A stretch of DNA of 64,000 bases from NCBI GenBank assembly GCA_002471195.1, contig DKPN01000035.1, positions 23,048 to 87,047 on the forward strand, written 5' to 3'. Shown here one piece after another: positions 1 through 9,601 of the stretch. The stretch is from Bacteroides sp. UBA7333 (GTDB lineage Bacteria; Bacteroidota; Bacteroidia; Bacteroidales; Bacteroidaceae). Position 1 is the first letter of the stretch; every line of letters begins with the position of its first letter. The notes under the pieces are model-generated. The model saw nothing but the letters and a program-made list of their open reading frames with translations, ran no database searches and was not told the DNA's origin. The position numbers and the translations under genes were made by a program.

Positions 1-2
1 CA

Positions 3-287
3 AATCCTTCAATAAAACAAGCATCGTATGTAAAAGAAATGCGTAATAAGAATCTATTTGTCATGGTCAACATTGCTGATATTATTAATCCGTCAGTTAT
101 GGGTTTATTGGGCAATATCAATACAAAAGAATACAATCTATTCTATGATTTTATTACAAAAATAGAGTACTTTGAAATGAGCAATACCGTAAACAATGTA
201 AGTGAAATTGATTTAGTATTCAAAAATACAGAAACCAATTCACTCAAACAGATTATTGATAGCATCAGACAGTTTATAGGCATGTAG
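3..287 (+). CDS. C-terminal part of an unidentified protein (cut by the left edge)
   Basis: The reading frame is open from the first complete codon of the window, and the first Met (position 39) is internal, so this is the 3' end of a longer gene. About 95 residues are visible. They are mostly short beta-strand-like segments alternating with polar stretches, ending in an amphipathic helix (NSLKQIIDSIRQF). No catalytic motif is present. The pattern is reminiscent of the C-terminus of Bacteroidales DUF4836-type secreted proteins, but that is a weak impression only. It is followed after 70 bases by the sialidase on the same strand, so the two could be co-transcribed. Confidence 0.55.
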   Translation, partial: NPSIKQASYVKEMRNKNLFVMVNIADIINPSVMGLLGNINTKEYNLFYDFITKIEYFEMSNTVNNVSEIDLVFKNTETNSLKQIIDSIRQFIGM

Positions 288-357
288 AATTTATAGTTCC
301 ATCCTTTAAAGGAGACCGGCACTTATTACTAAAATCACAAATACAATATATCTTATC

Positions 358-1497
358 ATGATGAAAAGAATATTATTTCTTTCTTTATTCGTATTTCTTG
401 CAGTAAACAACTTAATGGCTCAAGAAATACCAGCAGAGCGAACATTGGTTTTCGGAATGAATACCGATGGCTCGAAACATTATCGTATTCCATCTTTAAT
501 TACCACACAGAATGGCACACTCTTGGCGGTTATCGACAAGCGAGGCAATGATATTGGCGATTTGCCTAATATCATTTCGGTAGTTGCAAAACGTAGCACA
601 GATAACGGAAAGACATGGTCGGAGCCAATTGTCATTGCACAGGGCGATAAAGCCACAAACAAAACTTATGGAGATGCAACTATTGTAATGGATAAATCGA
701 CCGGCAAATTAATTACTGTTTTTGCAGGCGACAATGGACTGTGGCACTCAAATAAAAACAATAAAATGGGGATATATACCTCTGAGAGTACAGATGACGG
801 ATTAACTTGGTCGGAACCTCGATCTATTACCAGCCAAGTATATAAAGAGGATTGGTATGGTGCATTTCCGGCCTCGGGACGTGCTGCACAATTAAAAGAT
901 GGTAGAATATTGTTTGTGCTTGCTGCTCGGCCGACATCCGACTGGGGAGGTGCACTCCATAACTATGCTTGCTACTCGGATGATAGCGGGAAAACATGGA
1001 GTATTTCATCCACTCCAGGCGACACTTATGGCGATGAAGCCAAAATTATTGAACTTGAAAATGGAAATCTTTTAATGAGTATACGCAATCGTAATAAAGG
1101 TTATCGTAAATTTTCTGTTTCGACAGACCGTGGTGAGTCATGGAGCGCTCCATATGTAAATGAAGATATTTTAGACCCTGCATGCAACGGTGATATTATG
1201 CGTTATACTTTTAAAAAGAAGAACAAAAGCATTTTATTACATTCGCTTCCATATAGTTCGTCTATTCGCGAAAACATTGGCATTTACACGAGTGAAGATG
1301 AGGGGAAAAGTTGGAAATTCAGAAAGAAAATATGCAATGGTTATTCGGCATATTCATCTTTAACAGTATTGCCCGACGGCTCGATTGGAGCTTTAGTCGA
1401 AGAGGGGAAATGGGATAATGACATACCCGGAGAAGATGGTTTTAATATCTATTTTGTGCGTATCCCGATTAAATGGTTATTGACAGATAAAAACTAA
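358..1497 (+). CDS. Secreted exo-alpha-sialidase (GH33)
   Basis: Hydrolyses terminal alpha-linked sialic acid from glycoconjugates, most likely in the periplasm or at the surface. A signal peptide covers residues 1-21 (cleavage after MAQ). The six-bladed sialidase fold is shown by the YRIP motif (42-45, first catalytic Arg), five Asp-boxes (STDNGKTW 80-87, STDDGLTW 144-151, SDDSGKTW 207-214, STDRGESW 255-262, SEDEGKSW 312-319), a DEAK Glu near 227, SIRNR near 241-245, a third Arg near 304 and a Tyr nucleophile candidate in AYSSL near 332. At 379 residues it lacks the N-terminal carbohydrate-binding domain found in NanH-type enzymes of Bacteroides and Tannerella. No sialic-acid transport or catabolism genes adjoin it. 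It fits the host-glycan enzymes at 28-62 kb. A strong terminator follows directly. Confidence 0.93.
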   Translation: MMKRILFLSLFVFLAVNNLMAQEIPAERTLVFGMNTDGSKHYRIPSLITTQNGTLLAVIDKRGNDIGDLPNIISVVAKRSTDNGKTWSEPIVIAQGDKATNKTYGDATIVMDKSTGKLITVFAGDNGLWHSNKNNKMGIYTSESTDDGLTWSEPRSITSQVYKEDWYGAFPASGRAAQLKDGRILFVLAARPTSDWGGALHNYACYSDDSGKTWSISSTPGDTYGDEAKIIELENGNLLMSIRNRNKGYRKFSVSTDRGESWSAPYVNEDILDPACNGDIMRYTFKKKNKSILLHSLPYSSSIRENIGIYTSEDEGKSWKFRKKICNGYSAYSSLTVLPDGSIGALVEEGKWDNDIPGEDGFNIYFVRIPIKWLLTDKN

Positions 1498-1500
1498 TAC

Positions 1501-1544
1501 AGAGTCCGATTAACATTCAAAGTTATTCGGACTCTGCGTTTTTT
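1501..1544 (+). terminator. Rho-independent terminator of the sialidase gene
   Basis: A perfect nine-base stem, AGAGTCCGA (1501-1509) with TCGGACTCT (1527-1535), is followed by GCG and six T. It starts three bases after the sialidase stop codon. Confidence 0.9.
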
Positions 1545-1666
1545 AACTATAATAGTATAAAAACAGATTGATCATTCACTAAAACAGATATATCCACCCT
1601 TATCATTAATCATCAAATAATAGATATTGAAAACATAATAAAAAACATAGTTTCATACAATTTTAC

Positions 1667-1674
1667 TATCTTTG
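1667..1674 (+). promoter_or_regulatory. Bacteroidetes -7 promoter box upstream of miaA
   Basis: TATCTTTG matches the Bacteroidetes consensus TAnnTTTG and lies 26 bases before the miaA ATG. No clear -33 TTG is seen at the usual spacing. It would start the run of genes from miaA to the TraB-family gene. Confidence 0.65.
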
Positions 1675-1700
1675 TCGATATACTCTAAAAACTTCATGAT

Positions 1701-2612
1701 ATGTCGAAATATGATTTAATCGCCATATTAGGTCCTACAGCATCTGGTAAAACACCTTTTGCTGCTGCTTTAGCAAATGAATTAGGAACTGAAATTATAA
1801 GTGCCGATTCACGACAAATTTATCGTGGGATGGATTTAGGAACCGGTAAAGACATAGCCGATTATACAATTAATGGGAAACAGGTTCCTTATCATCTTAT
1901 TGACATTGTCGATCCGGGATATAAATATAATGTCTTCGAGTTTCAACGAGATTTTCTAGACGCTTATCAATCCATTCAGAAAAAAAATAAACTACCCATT
2001 TTATGTGGAGGTACAGGAATGTATTTAGAATCTATTCTAAAAGGATATAAATTGATGCCTGTCCCCGAAAATCAAGAACTTCGCGAACGTTTAGCGAACA
2101 AATCGTTAGAAGAACTGACACAGATATTAGGACAATATAAAAGTCTTCATAACTCGACTGATGTGGATACAGTAAAAAGAGCCATAAGAGCCATCGAAAT
2201 AGAAGACTACTATATCAAAAATCCCATTAACGAGAGAGAGTTCCCCAAACTGAATAGCCTTATTATAGGCATTGATATTGAGCGTGAGTTGCGCCGAAAT
2301 AAAATTAGCCATCGTTTAAAACAACGTCTTGATGAAGGAATGATTGATGAAGTTAAAAATTTGATGAGCCAAGGTGTTTCGGCAGAAGATTTAATATACT
2401 ATGGACTCGAATATAAATATCTTACACTACATGCGATTGGACAAATGTCATACAATGAAATGTTCGAACAGCTCGAGACTGCTATACACCAATTCGCAAA
2501 GCGGCAAATGACATGGTTTAGAGGAATGGAAAGAAGAGGTTTTAAAATTGAATGGGTGGATGCTTCGATGCCGACTGATGATAAAATTTCTTTTGTAAAA
2601 CAGTTATTATAA
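1701..2612 (+). CDS. miaA: tRNA dimethylallyltransferase
   Basis: Transfers the dimethylallyl group from DMAPP to N6 of A37 in tRNAs that read UNN codons; cytoplasmic. The protein has 303 residues, normal for MiaA. The P-loop GPTASGKT is at 11-18, followed by the substrate-binding DSRQIYRGMDLGTGK segment (about 41-55), the HLIDI motif, and the GGTGMYLES motif that leads into the dimethylallyl/tRNA-binding region. The ATG at 1701 gives a standard N-terminus and sits 26 bases below a TAnnTTTG box. It is the first gene of a same-strand series with short spacers (lipid kinase, kdsA, M16 protease and on). Confidence 0.96.
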   Translation: MSKYDLIAILGPTASGKTPFAAALANELGTEIISADSRQIYRGMDLGTGKDIADYTINGKQVPYHLIDIVDPGYKYNVFEFQRDFLDAYQSIQKKNKLPILCGGTGMYLESILKGYKLMPVPENQELRERLANKSLEELTQILGQYKSLHNSTDVDTVKRAIRAIEIEDYYIKNPINEREFPKLNSLIIGIDIERELRRNKISHRLKQRLDEGMIDEVKNLMSQGVSAEDLIYYGLEYKYLTLHAIGQMSYNEMFEQLETAIHQFAKRQMTWFRGMERRGFKIEWVDASMPTDDKISFVKQLL

Positions 2613-2663
2613 ATATAAACGTGATATCAAAAGTATTGTATAACGCAAATCTGATAACAGAAT

Positions 2664-3590
2664 ATGATTACGAATCCAAATAAATGGGGAGTAATATATA
2701 ACCCCAAAGCCGGTACCAAAAAAGTAAAAAAACGCTGGAAAGAGATTAAGCAATATATGGATGCAAAAGGTATTGCATACGACTATGTTCAATCTGAAGG
2801 TTTTGGATCGGTTGAGCGTTTAGCTAAAATATTGGCCAACAATGGTTATAAAACAATAGTAATTGTTGGTGGTGATGGTGCACTCAATGATGCGATCAAT
2901 GGTATCATGAATTCGGATGTACCCAAAAAAGAGGATATTGCCATAGGTATTATTCCGAATGGAATTGGCAATAACTTTGCCAAATATTGGGATATAGACA
3001 TGGATTTCAAGAAGGCGGTAAAATGTATTATCGATCATCGTACGCGTAAAGTAGATGTTGGTTTTTGCACTTATTATGATGGAGAACACCATCATAAGCG
3101 CTATTTCCTTAACGGCATAAATATAGGATTTGGAGCACGAATTGCAAAAGTAACCGATGGCACAAAACGCTTTTGGGGAGTTAAATATCTTTCTTATTTG
3201 GCGGCTTTCTTCTTACTATTCTTTGAACGTAATCTGTATCGTATGCATATTAAAGTAAATGATGAACACATTAGAGGACGCATCATGATGGTATGTGTAG
3301 GCAATGCCCCAGGATACGGACAAACACCAAGTGCAGTACCGTATAATGGTTGGTTGGATGTATCGGTTATTTATAAACCCCAATTGTTACAAACCATGCA
3401 AGGTTTATGGATGCTTATCCAAGGTAGATTGCTCAACCACAAATTAGTGAAGAGTTATAGAACGAAGAATGTAAAGGTATTGAGAGCTAAAAATGCAGCT
3501 ATCGATTTAGATGGTAGATTATTGCCCAAACACTTCCCCATAGAAATAGGTATTCTACCCGAGAAAACATCTATTATTATCCCGAGATAA
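2664..3590 (+). CDS. Diacylglycerol/lipid kinase family protein (DAGKc, YegS-like)
   Basis: An ATP-dependent lipid kinase of the diacylglycerol kinase/sphingosine kinase fold. The nucleotide-binding GGDGALND motif lies at 69-76, and the PNGIGNNFA segment (98-106) corresponds to the conserved PxGTxNxFA of the family. The C-terminal half holds the beta-sandwich typical of YegS/LCB5 proteins. The length, 308 residues, is typical. The substrate (diacylglycerol, sphingoid base or other) cannot be read from sequence; Bacteroidales make sphingolipids, so a sphingoid base is possible. It follows miaA by 51 bases and precedes kdsA by 27. Confidence 0.9.
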   Translation: MITNPNKWGVIYNPKAGTKKVKKRWKEIKQYMDAKGIAYDYVQSEGFGSVERLAKILANNGYKTIVIVGGDGALNDAINGIMNSDVPKKEDIAIGIIPNGIGNNFAKYWDIDMDFKKAVKCIIDHRTRKVDVGFCTYYDGEHHHKRYFLNGINIGFGARIAKVTDGTKRFWGVKYLSYLAAFFLLFFERNLYRMHIKVNDEHIRGRIMMVCVGNAPGYGQTPSAVPYNGWLDVSVIYKPQLLQTMQGLWMLIQGRLLNHKLVKSYRTKNVKVLRAKNAAIDLDGRLLPKHFPIEIGILPEKTSIIIPR

Positions 3591-3617
3591 AAATAAAAAC
3601 AATTAATATATAATTTG

Positions 3618-4421
3618 ATGGTTGATAACTTGAAAAATAATCCTGCAAACAATTTCTTTCTATTGGCAGGACCTTGTGTTATAGAGAATGAAGAGATGGC
3701 AATGAATATTGCAGAAACCATTTCGAAGGTTACATCAAAATTACAAATACCTTATGTATTTAAAGGATCGTACCGCAAAGCAAATCGCTCGCGTTTAGAT
3801 TCATTTACAGGAATTGGTGACGAAAAAGCATTGCAAATTCTTAAAAAAGTGAACGATACATTTGGTATTCCTACCGTTACCGACATTCATACTGCCGAAG
3901 AAGCAGCTATGGCCGCAGAATATGTTGATATACTTCAAATTCCGGCTTTCCTTTGTCGCCAAACCGATTTATTGGTAGCAGCAGCAAAAACCGGAAAAGT
4001 AGTCAATATCAAAAAAGGCCAATTCTTATCAGCAGAAGCCATGCAATTTGCAGCAAACAAAATTGTAGAGGCAGGCAACAACGAAGTAATGCTTACCGAA
4101 CGCGGTACAACCTTCGGCTACCACGATTTAATCGTTGATTATCGTGGAATACCTGAAATGCAGAAGTTTGGTTTTCCGGTAATTCTTGATGTAACCCACT
4201 CACTACAACAACCCAATCAGACGAGTGGTGTAACGGGTGGTATGCCTCAACTAATAGAAACCATTGCCAAGGCTGGTATAGCGGTTGGAGTAGACGGACT
4301 ATTTATTGAAACACATCAAAATCCATCTGTTGCTAAAAGCGATGGTGCAAATATGCTACAATTAGATCTGCTCGAACCTCTTTTAACTAAATTAGTAAGA
4401 ATTAGAGAGGCGATAGTGTGA
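3618..4421 (+). CDS. kdsA: 3-deoxy-8-phosphooctulonate (KDO-8-P) synthase
   Basis: Condenses phosphoenolpyruvate with arabinose-5-phosphate to KDO-8-phosphate, an early step of LPS inner-core synthesis; cytoplasmic. Hallmarks are AGPCVIE near the N-terminus, the KGSYRKANRS motif, QIPAFLCRQTDLL, LTERGTTFGY, DVTHSLQQPN and ETHQNP. The Cys of GPCVIE (about residue 20), together with the later His, Glu and Asp motifs, marks the metal-dependent class; E. coli KdsA has Asn there. I chose the ATG at 3618 rather than the TTG directly before it. The length, 267 residues, is normal. It sits in the miaA operon and is followed after 57 bases by an M16 protease. Confidence 0.96.
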   Translation: MVDNLKNNPANNFFLLAGPCVIENEEMAMNIAETISKVTSKLQIPYVFKGSYRKANRSRLDSFTGIGDEKALQILKKVNDTFGIPTVTDIHTAEEAAMAAEYVDILQIPAFLCRQTDLLVAAAKTGKVVNIKKGQFLSAEAMQFAANKIVEAGNNEVMLTERGTTFGYHDLIVDYRGIPEMQKFGFPVILDVTHSLQQPNQTSGVTGGMPQLIETIAKAGIAVGVDGLFIETHQNPSVAKSDGANMLQLDLLEPLLTKLVRIREAIV

Positions 4422-4478
4422 TTTATTGTATTTTTTATCGACAAACGATAATAAAGATGAATTATATATTGAACAATT

Positions 4479-7295
4479 ATGAGAAAATTTTTAAGCACAC
4501 TTTCTGTTGTATTGCTATTAATAGGTAGTAGCTTTCAACAAGCATTTGCACAGCAAATGCCTCCTATACCAGTCGATCAAAATGTTCGTATTGGTGTATT
4601 GCCTAATGGGTTAACCTATTACATTCGTAAAAACGCACTTCCTGAAAATCGTGCAGATTTCTATATTGCACAAAAAGTGGGTTCTATTCAAGAAGAACAA
4701 AACCAATTAGGTTTGGCACACTTCCTTGAGCACATGTGTTTCAATGGAACAACCAACTTTCCGGGTGACGGATTAAAACAATATCTTGAAAAGATAGGTG
4801 TTAAGTTCGGCGAAAACTTGAATGCGTATACCTCAGTTGACGAAACGGTTTACAACATTTCAAATGTTCCGGTTACTGTTCCTGGTGCCATTGATTCTTG
4901 TTTATTAATTCTTCATGACTGGTCGAACGATCTTGAATTGAAAGAAGCTGAAATAGACAAAGAACGCGGTGTTATCAACGAAGAGTGGCGTACACGTATG
5001 AGTGCCGGTCAACGTTTAATGGAACGTTCACTTCCACAAATGTATCCTGGTACGAAGTATGCTACCTGCTTCCCTATCGGCACAATGGATGTGGTCATGA
5101 ATTTCCCATATCAAACATTGCGCGATTATTATGAAACATGGTATCGTCCTGATTTGCAAGGTATCGTTGTGGTTGGCGACATCAATCCAGATGAAATTGA
5201 GCAAAAAATCAAAACCATGTTCTCGGATATACCAGCACAGCCTAATGCTAAAGAGCGTGTATATTATAATGTAGATAATAACAAAGAGCCAATCATCATT
5301 ATTGAACAAGATAAAGAGCAACAATATATTCAAGCGATGTTCTTCAATAAACATGAAACTACACCAAGAGAAGCTAAAACAAATCTGGGTTATTTAGTTG
5401 AAGACTATGCTACATCGGTTATTAGCACCATGATCAATGCTCGATTTAACGAACTTCTTCAAACAGCCAATCCTCCTTATATCTATGCAGGTGCTGAAGA
5501 TGGAGATTTCTTTGTTGCAAAAACAAAAGCTGCATTTATGGGTGTTGTTATCTGTAAAGAAGACAATATTGAAGGCGGTATCGGTACATTGGTTACAGAG
5601 ATTGAACGAGCTAAAGAATTCGGTTTCACCGATAGCGAATATACACGTGCACGCGCTGAATATCTACGCAATTTAGAATCAGCTTACAATGAGCGCGACA
5701 AACGCAAAAACGATAGCTATGTGAATGAGTATGTTCGCCATTTCTTAGATAATGAGCCAATACCAGGTATTGAAAATGAATATGCTATTATGAACCAAAT
5801 AGCTCCAAATATTCCTGTTGCAGTCATCAATCAAGTAATGCAAACACTTGTGAGCGATAGCAATCAAGTATTGACTGTCTTTGCTCCTGAAAAAGAAGGT
5901 CTTAAACTTCCATCAAAAGCAAGTTTAGCCGACTTAATTATGAATATCAACAAAGAAGAATTAACTCCATATGTTGATAACGTTTCGGATGAACCATTAA
6001 TGTCGGAAGCTCCTAAAGGCGGCACTATCGTTTCAGAAAAGGCACTTCCTATGTTTGGTGCAACAGAATTGACTTTATCGAATGGCGTAAAAGTAATCGT
6101 TAAAGATACCGATTTCAAAGCAGACGAAATTAGAATGAAAGGGGTAAGTATGGGAGGAACATCATTATTCCCAAATAGTGAAATTATCAACATTAACGCA
6201 TTGGATGCAATTGCTGGTGGTGGTTTAGGAAACTTTAGCGCAGTGGAACTTGAAAAAGTACTTGCAGGTAAAAAAGCATCAGTAAGCTATTTCATTGGTG
6301 ACAAAACAGAAGGTGTAAGAGGTAACTGTTCGCCAAAAGATTTGGAAACAATGCTTCAATTAACTTATCTTACATTTACAGCACCACGTCGCGATGAAGA
6401 TGCTTTCTCTTCATATAAAAACAGAAACAAAGCAGCTTTACAAAATTTAGAAATGAACCCACGTTCTGCTCTTAATGACTCATTGAAAGTAGCATTTTAT
6501 GCAAATCATCCACGTGCTATCACTATGAAAGCCGATATGATAGATCAAATCAGCTACGATAAATTGTTGGAAATGTATACCAATCGTTTTGAAGACGCAA
6601 GCGACTTTACATTTATCTTGGTAGGAAATGTAGATCTTGCAACCGATAAAAATATGATTGCAGAATACCTTGGTGCACTTCCTGTAACCAACCGTAAAGA
6701 ATCATTCAAAGACAACAAGATGAATATTCGCAAAGGTCAATATCAAAATGTTTTTGAACGTAAGCAAGAAACTCCAAAAGCCACTAACCTAATTTTATAT
6801 TCTGGTAAATGTGCTTATACTGAACGCAACGAAATATTGGCAAACATTACAAAACAAATTCTGGATCTTATCTATACAGAAAAAGTACGCGAAGATGAAG
6901 GTGGTACATATGGCGTAGGTGTAGGTGCAAGCCTAAACAGATACCCTAATCCTGAGATTATGATACAAATTTATTTCGACACAGCTCCATCGAAACGTGC
7001 TAAATTAATGGATATCATCTTTAAAGAAACAAATGCCTTGGCTAAAAATGGTCCTTCAGAAACCGATTTGAATAAAGTAAAAGAGTTCATGTTGAAAAAG
7101 CATGCTGAAAACTTAAAAGAAAACGGTTATTGGTTGAATATGATTGATGAGTATGTAACTACAAATGTTGATATGATGAAAAACTACACCGACATTGTAA
7201 ATAGCATCACTCCTAAAGATGTTCAAAAGTTCTTACAAAGTATTTTAAAACAAAAGAATGTTATTGAACTTGGTATGATCAGCCCTGAAGAATAA
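4479..7295 (+). CDS. M16 (pitrilysin/insulinase) family zinc metalloprotease, exported
   Basis: A signal peptide at 1-25 (cleavage after AFAQ) sends it across the inner membrane. The inverted zinc motif HFLEH is at 81-85 (His81, Glu84, His85), and ERGVINEEW (162-170) carries the third zinc ligand. The 938 residues contain two M16 halves: an active N-terminal one and a C-terminal one starting near residue 510 that lacks HxxEH, as in PqqL-like proteins. A periplasmic peptidase that degrades peptides is the likely role; its true substrate is unknown. The stop codon overlaps the next gene's start (TAATG), implying translational coupling with the DUF5687 permease. Confidence 0.93.
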   Translation: MRKFLSTLSVVLLLIGSSFQQAFAQQMPPIPVDQNVRIGVLPNGLTYYIRKNALPENRADFYIAQKVGSIQEEQNQLGLAHFLEHMCFNGTTNFPGDGLKQYLEKIGVKFGENLNAYTSVDETVYNISNVPVTVPGAIDSCLLILHDWSNDLELKEAEIDKERGVINEEWRTRMSAGQRLMERSLPQMYPGTKYATCFPIGTMDVVMNFPYQTLRDYYETWYRPDLQGIVVVGDINPDEIEQKIKTMFSDIPAQPNAKERVYYNVDNNKEPIIIIEQDKEQQYIQAMFFNKHETTPREAKTNLGYLVEDYATSVISTMINARFNELLQTANPPYIYAGAEDGDFFVAKTKAAFMGVVICKEDNIEGGIGTLVTEIERAKEFGFTDSEYTRARAEYLRNLESAYNERDKRKNDSYVNEYVRHFLDNEPIPGIENEYAIMNQIAPNIPVAVINQVMQTLVSDSNQVLTVFAPEKEGLKLPSKASLADLIMNINKEELTPYVDNVSDEPLMSEAPKGGTIVSEKALPMFGATELTLSNGVKVIVKDTDFKADEIRMKGVSMGGTSLFPNSEIININALDAIAGGGLGNFSAVELEKVLAGKKASVSYFIGDKTEGVRGNCSPKDLETMLQLTYLTFTAPRRDEDAFSSYKNRNKAALQNLEMNPRSALNDSLKVAFYANHPRAITMKADMIDQISYDKLLEMYTNRFEDASDFTFILVGNVDLATDKNMIAEYLGALPVTNRKESFKDNKMNIRKGQYQNVFERKQETPKATNLILYSGKCAYTERNEILANITKQILDLIYTEKVREDEGGTYGVGVGASLNRYPNPEIMIQIYFDTAPSKRAKLMDIIFKETNALAKNGPSETDLNKVKEFMLKKHAENLKENGYWLNMIDEYVTTNVDMMKNYTDIVNSITPKDVQKFLQSILKQKNVIELGMISPEE

Positions 7296-8785
7296 TGATA
7301 CATCTTTTTAACGAACTACGTAAGCACGGCAAATTGGCTGCCAAGAGGCATCCTATGTACGATAAAAATAAGTTCGGAAAATACATGATGTATATCATGA
7401 CTATTTTTTGGGCAGGTTATTTAATATTCTTCGGTACAACATTTGCCTATGCACTAGACACAGATAATATGGAGGCCTATCATTTATTGAATGGAGCACT
7501 TATATTTATCATGGCTATTGACTTTCTATTACGTTTTCCGTTTCAAAAAACACCGACACAAGAGGTAAAACCTTACCTCTTGTTGCCGGTAAAACGAAAT
7601 AGAATTATTGATTTCTTACTGATTCGTTCAGGTCTAAATGGTTTTAACCTCTTCTGGTTGTTTTTGTTTGTTCCATTTGCTATTATTTCAATCACCAGAT
7701 ACTATGGTGTAACCGGTGTGATAACTTACTGTTTAGGAATATGGCTATTAATGGTTTTCAATAACTATTGGTATTTATTTTGTAGAACATTGATAAGTGA
7801 ACGCATTTGGTGGGTGGCATTACCTCTTACTGTTTATGGAGCATTGGCAGCCGCTATTTTCATACCTGATAAAAGTCTTGTTACCAATTTCTTCATGAAT
7901 GTAGGAGAAGGCTATATTGAAGGAAACATATGGATATTTTTCATTACCCTTGTTGCCATCGCATTATTTTGGTTGATCAACCGAATGTTGATGAGCTCGT
8001 TAATATATAATGAACTCAATAAAGTAGAAGATACTAAAATCAATGCATCCGAATATAAATTCTTTGAACGATATGGCGAAATAGGCGAATACATGCGCCT
8101 TGAGCTTAAAATGTTGTTGCGCAATAAAACGTGTAAGCACTCTTTACGCATGGCCATTATTATAGTCATCGCATTCAGTTGTATTTTGGCCTTTACCGAA
8201 TTATACGATGGTAAATCCATGAAAAACTTTATTATTGTCTATAATTTTGCCATCTTCGGTATTATGTTTTTACTCAACATCATGGGATATGAAGGCAATT
8301 ATATGGATGGTTTGATGAGCCGTAAAGAATCTATTTATACTATACTTCGAGCAAAATATACCCTATACAGTGTAGCCATTATCATACCATTTGTATTGAC
8401 CATCCCAGCAATAGTGATGGGTAAGATACCTTTTCTTACAGCTATTTCGTGGGCTTTCTTTACCATCGGTGTTATCTATTTTGCTCTATTCCAACTGGCG
8501 GTATACAATAATAAATCGACGCCACTCAATGCAAAAATAACCGGACGACAAAACTCGGGAACGGGACTTCAAAACATTATTAGTATGGCAACTTTTGGCA
8601 TCCCCTTGTTCGTATATTTTACACTTCAACTTTGGTTAGGCGAAACAGGTACTTCATGGATACTTTTCATTGTTGGATTAACATTTGTACTAACATCGCG
8701 TTGGTGGATTAAAAATGTTTACAATCGATTTATGAAACGCAGATATAAAAACATGGAAGACTTCAGAAGTAGTCGAGAACGTTAA
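7295..8785 (+). CDS. DUF5687-type multi-spanning membrane protein, probable ABC permease
   Basis: This is a 496-residue integral membrane protein with about ten or more hydrophobic segments, e.g. near 30-55, 68-82, 110-130, 140-160, 175-190, 205-225, 285-302, 310-330, 355-378, 385-405 and 430-465. The N-terminus is cytoplasmic and basic, and the C-terminus ends in a basic tail. It overlaps the M16 stop by one base and is followed after 30 bases by an ABC ATPase. That pairing, and its resemblance to Bacteroidetes DUF5687 proteins, suggests the membrane half of an ABC-2-like exporter. The substrate is unknown. Confidence 0.8.
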   Translation: MIHLFNELRKHGKLAAKRHPMYDKNKFGKYMMYIMTIFWAGYLIFFGTTFAYALDTDNMEAYHLLNGALIFIMAIDFLLRFPFQKTPTQEVKPYLLLPVKRNRIIDFLLIRSGLNGFNLFWLFLFVPFAIISITRYYGVTGVITYCLGIWLLMVFNNYWYLFCRTLISERIWWVALPLTVYGALAAAIFIPDKSLVTNFFMNVGEGYIEGNIWIFFITLVAIALFWLINRMLMSSLIYNELNKVEDTKINASEYKFFERYGEIGEYMRLELKMLLRNKTCKHSLRMAIIIVIAFSCILAFTELYDGKSMKNFIIVYNFAIFGIMFLLNIMGYEGNYMDGLMSRKESIYTILRAKYTLYSVAIIIPFVLTIPAIVMGKIPFLTAISWAFFTIGVIYFALFQLAVYNNKSTPLNAKITGRQNSGTGLQNIISMATFGIPLFVYFTLQLWLGETGTSWILFIVGLTFVLTSRWWIKNVYNRFMKRRYKNMEDFRSSRER

Positions 8786-8815
8786 GTTCAACCACCATAG
8801 ATAAATCAAAATAAT

Positions 8816-9592
8816 ATGATAGCAATAAACAATTTACAAAAATATTTCGGCGAAAAAAGGGCTGTCGACATTGACAATTATATCATCAAACAAGGTGATA
8901 TGTTGGGATTGGTAGGCAATAACGGTGCCGGAAAAACCACCTTATTTCGATTAATATTAGACTTACTAAAAGCCGATCATGGTCAAGTTAGCATCAATGA
9001 CATAGATGTGAGCAAAAGCGAAGATTGGAAACAGTTTACCGGAGCTTTCATTGACGATGGTTTTTTGATTGATTATCTCACACCCGAAGAGTATTTCTAC
9101 TTTATAGGCAAAATGTATGGTTTAACCAAAGATGAGATCAATGAAAGACTACGCCCATTCGAAAGATTTATGAATGGAGAAGTCATGAATCAAAAGAAGT
9201 TTATCCGTAATTTTTCTGCCGGAAACAAACAGAAAATCGGAATCATCTCAGCGATGTTGCATTATCCTCAACTGCTGATATTGGATGAGCCATTTAATTT
9301 TCTCGATCCAAGTTCGCAAGCTATAATCAAACATCTTTTGAAGAAGTATAGCGATGAACACCAAGCCACTGTTATTATTTCGAGCCACAACCTAAATCAT
9401 ACGGTCGATGTATGTTCGCGCATTGCACTTCTTGAACATGGAGTGATTATACGTGATATCATCAATCATAATAATTCGGCAGAACAAGAACTTGAAGATT
9501 ATTTCAATATTGGTATTGACGAAGCAATGAATGAATCGGCAAACGAAGAAATGATCGTTGAAGAAATCAGAATAGAAGAGCCGTTATCTTAA
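8816..9592 (+). CDS. ABC transporter ATP-binding protein
   Basis: The nucleotide-binding subunit that probably powers the DUF5687 permease encoded just upstream. Walker A GNNGAGKTT is at 34-42, a variant signature FSAGNKQ at about 133-139 (LSGGQ in the consensus), Walker B LLILDEP at 153-159 and the H-loop His at about 191 in SSHNL. The length, 258 residues, is normal for a single-domain ABC-2-type ATPase. The C-terminal 35 residues are acidic (EEMIVEEIRIEEPLS) and form an extension beyond the core domain. The next gene begins nine bases after its stop. Confidence 0.94.
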   Translation: MIAINNLQKYFGEKRAVDIDNYIIKQGDMLGLVGNNGAGKTTLFRLILDLLKADHGQVSINDIDVSKSEDWKQFTGAFIDDGFLIDYLTPEEYFYFIGKMYGLTKDEINERLRPFERFMNGEVMNQKKFIRNFSAGNKQKIGIISAMLHYPQLLILDEPFNFLDPSSQAIIKHLLKKYSDEHQATVIISSHNLNHTVDVCSRIALLEHGVIIRDIINHNNSAEQELEDYFNIGIDEAMNESANEEMIVEEIRIEEPLS

Positions 9593-9601
9593 AAATAGTA
9601 G

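Noticed and set aside
5028..5354. Minus-strand frame of 108 residues inside the M16 gene
   Set aside because: Lies wholly antisense to a well-conserved protease gene and has no recognisable features.
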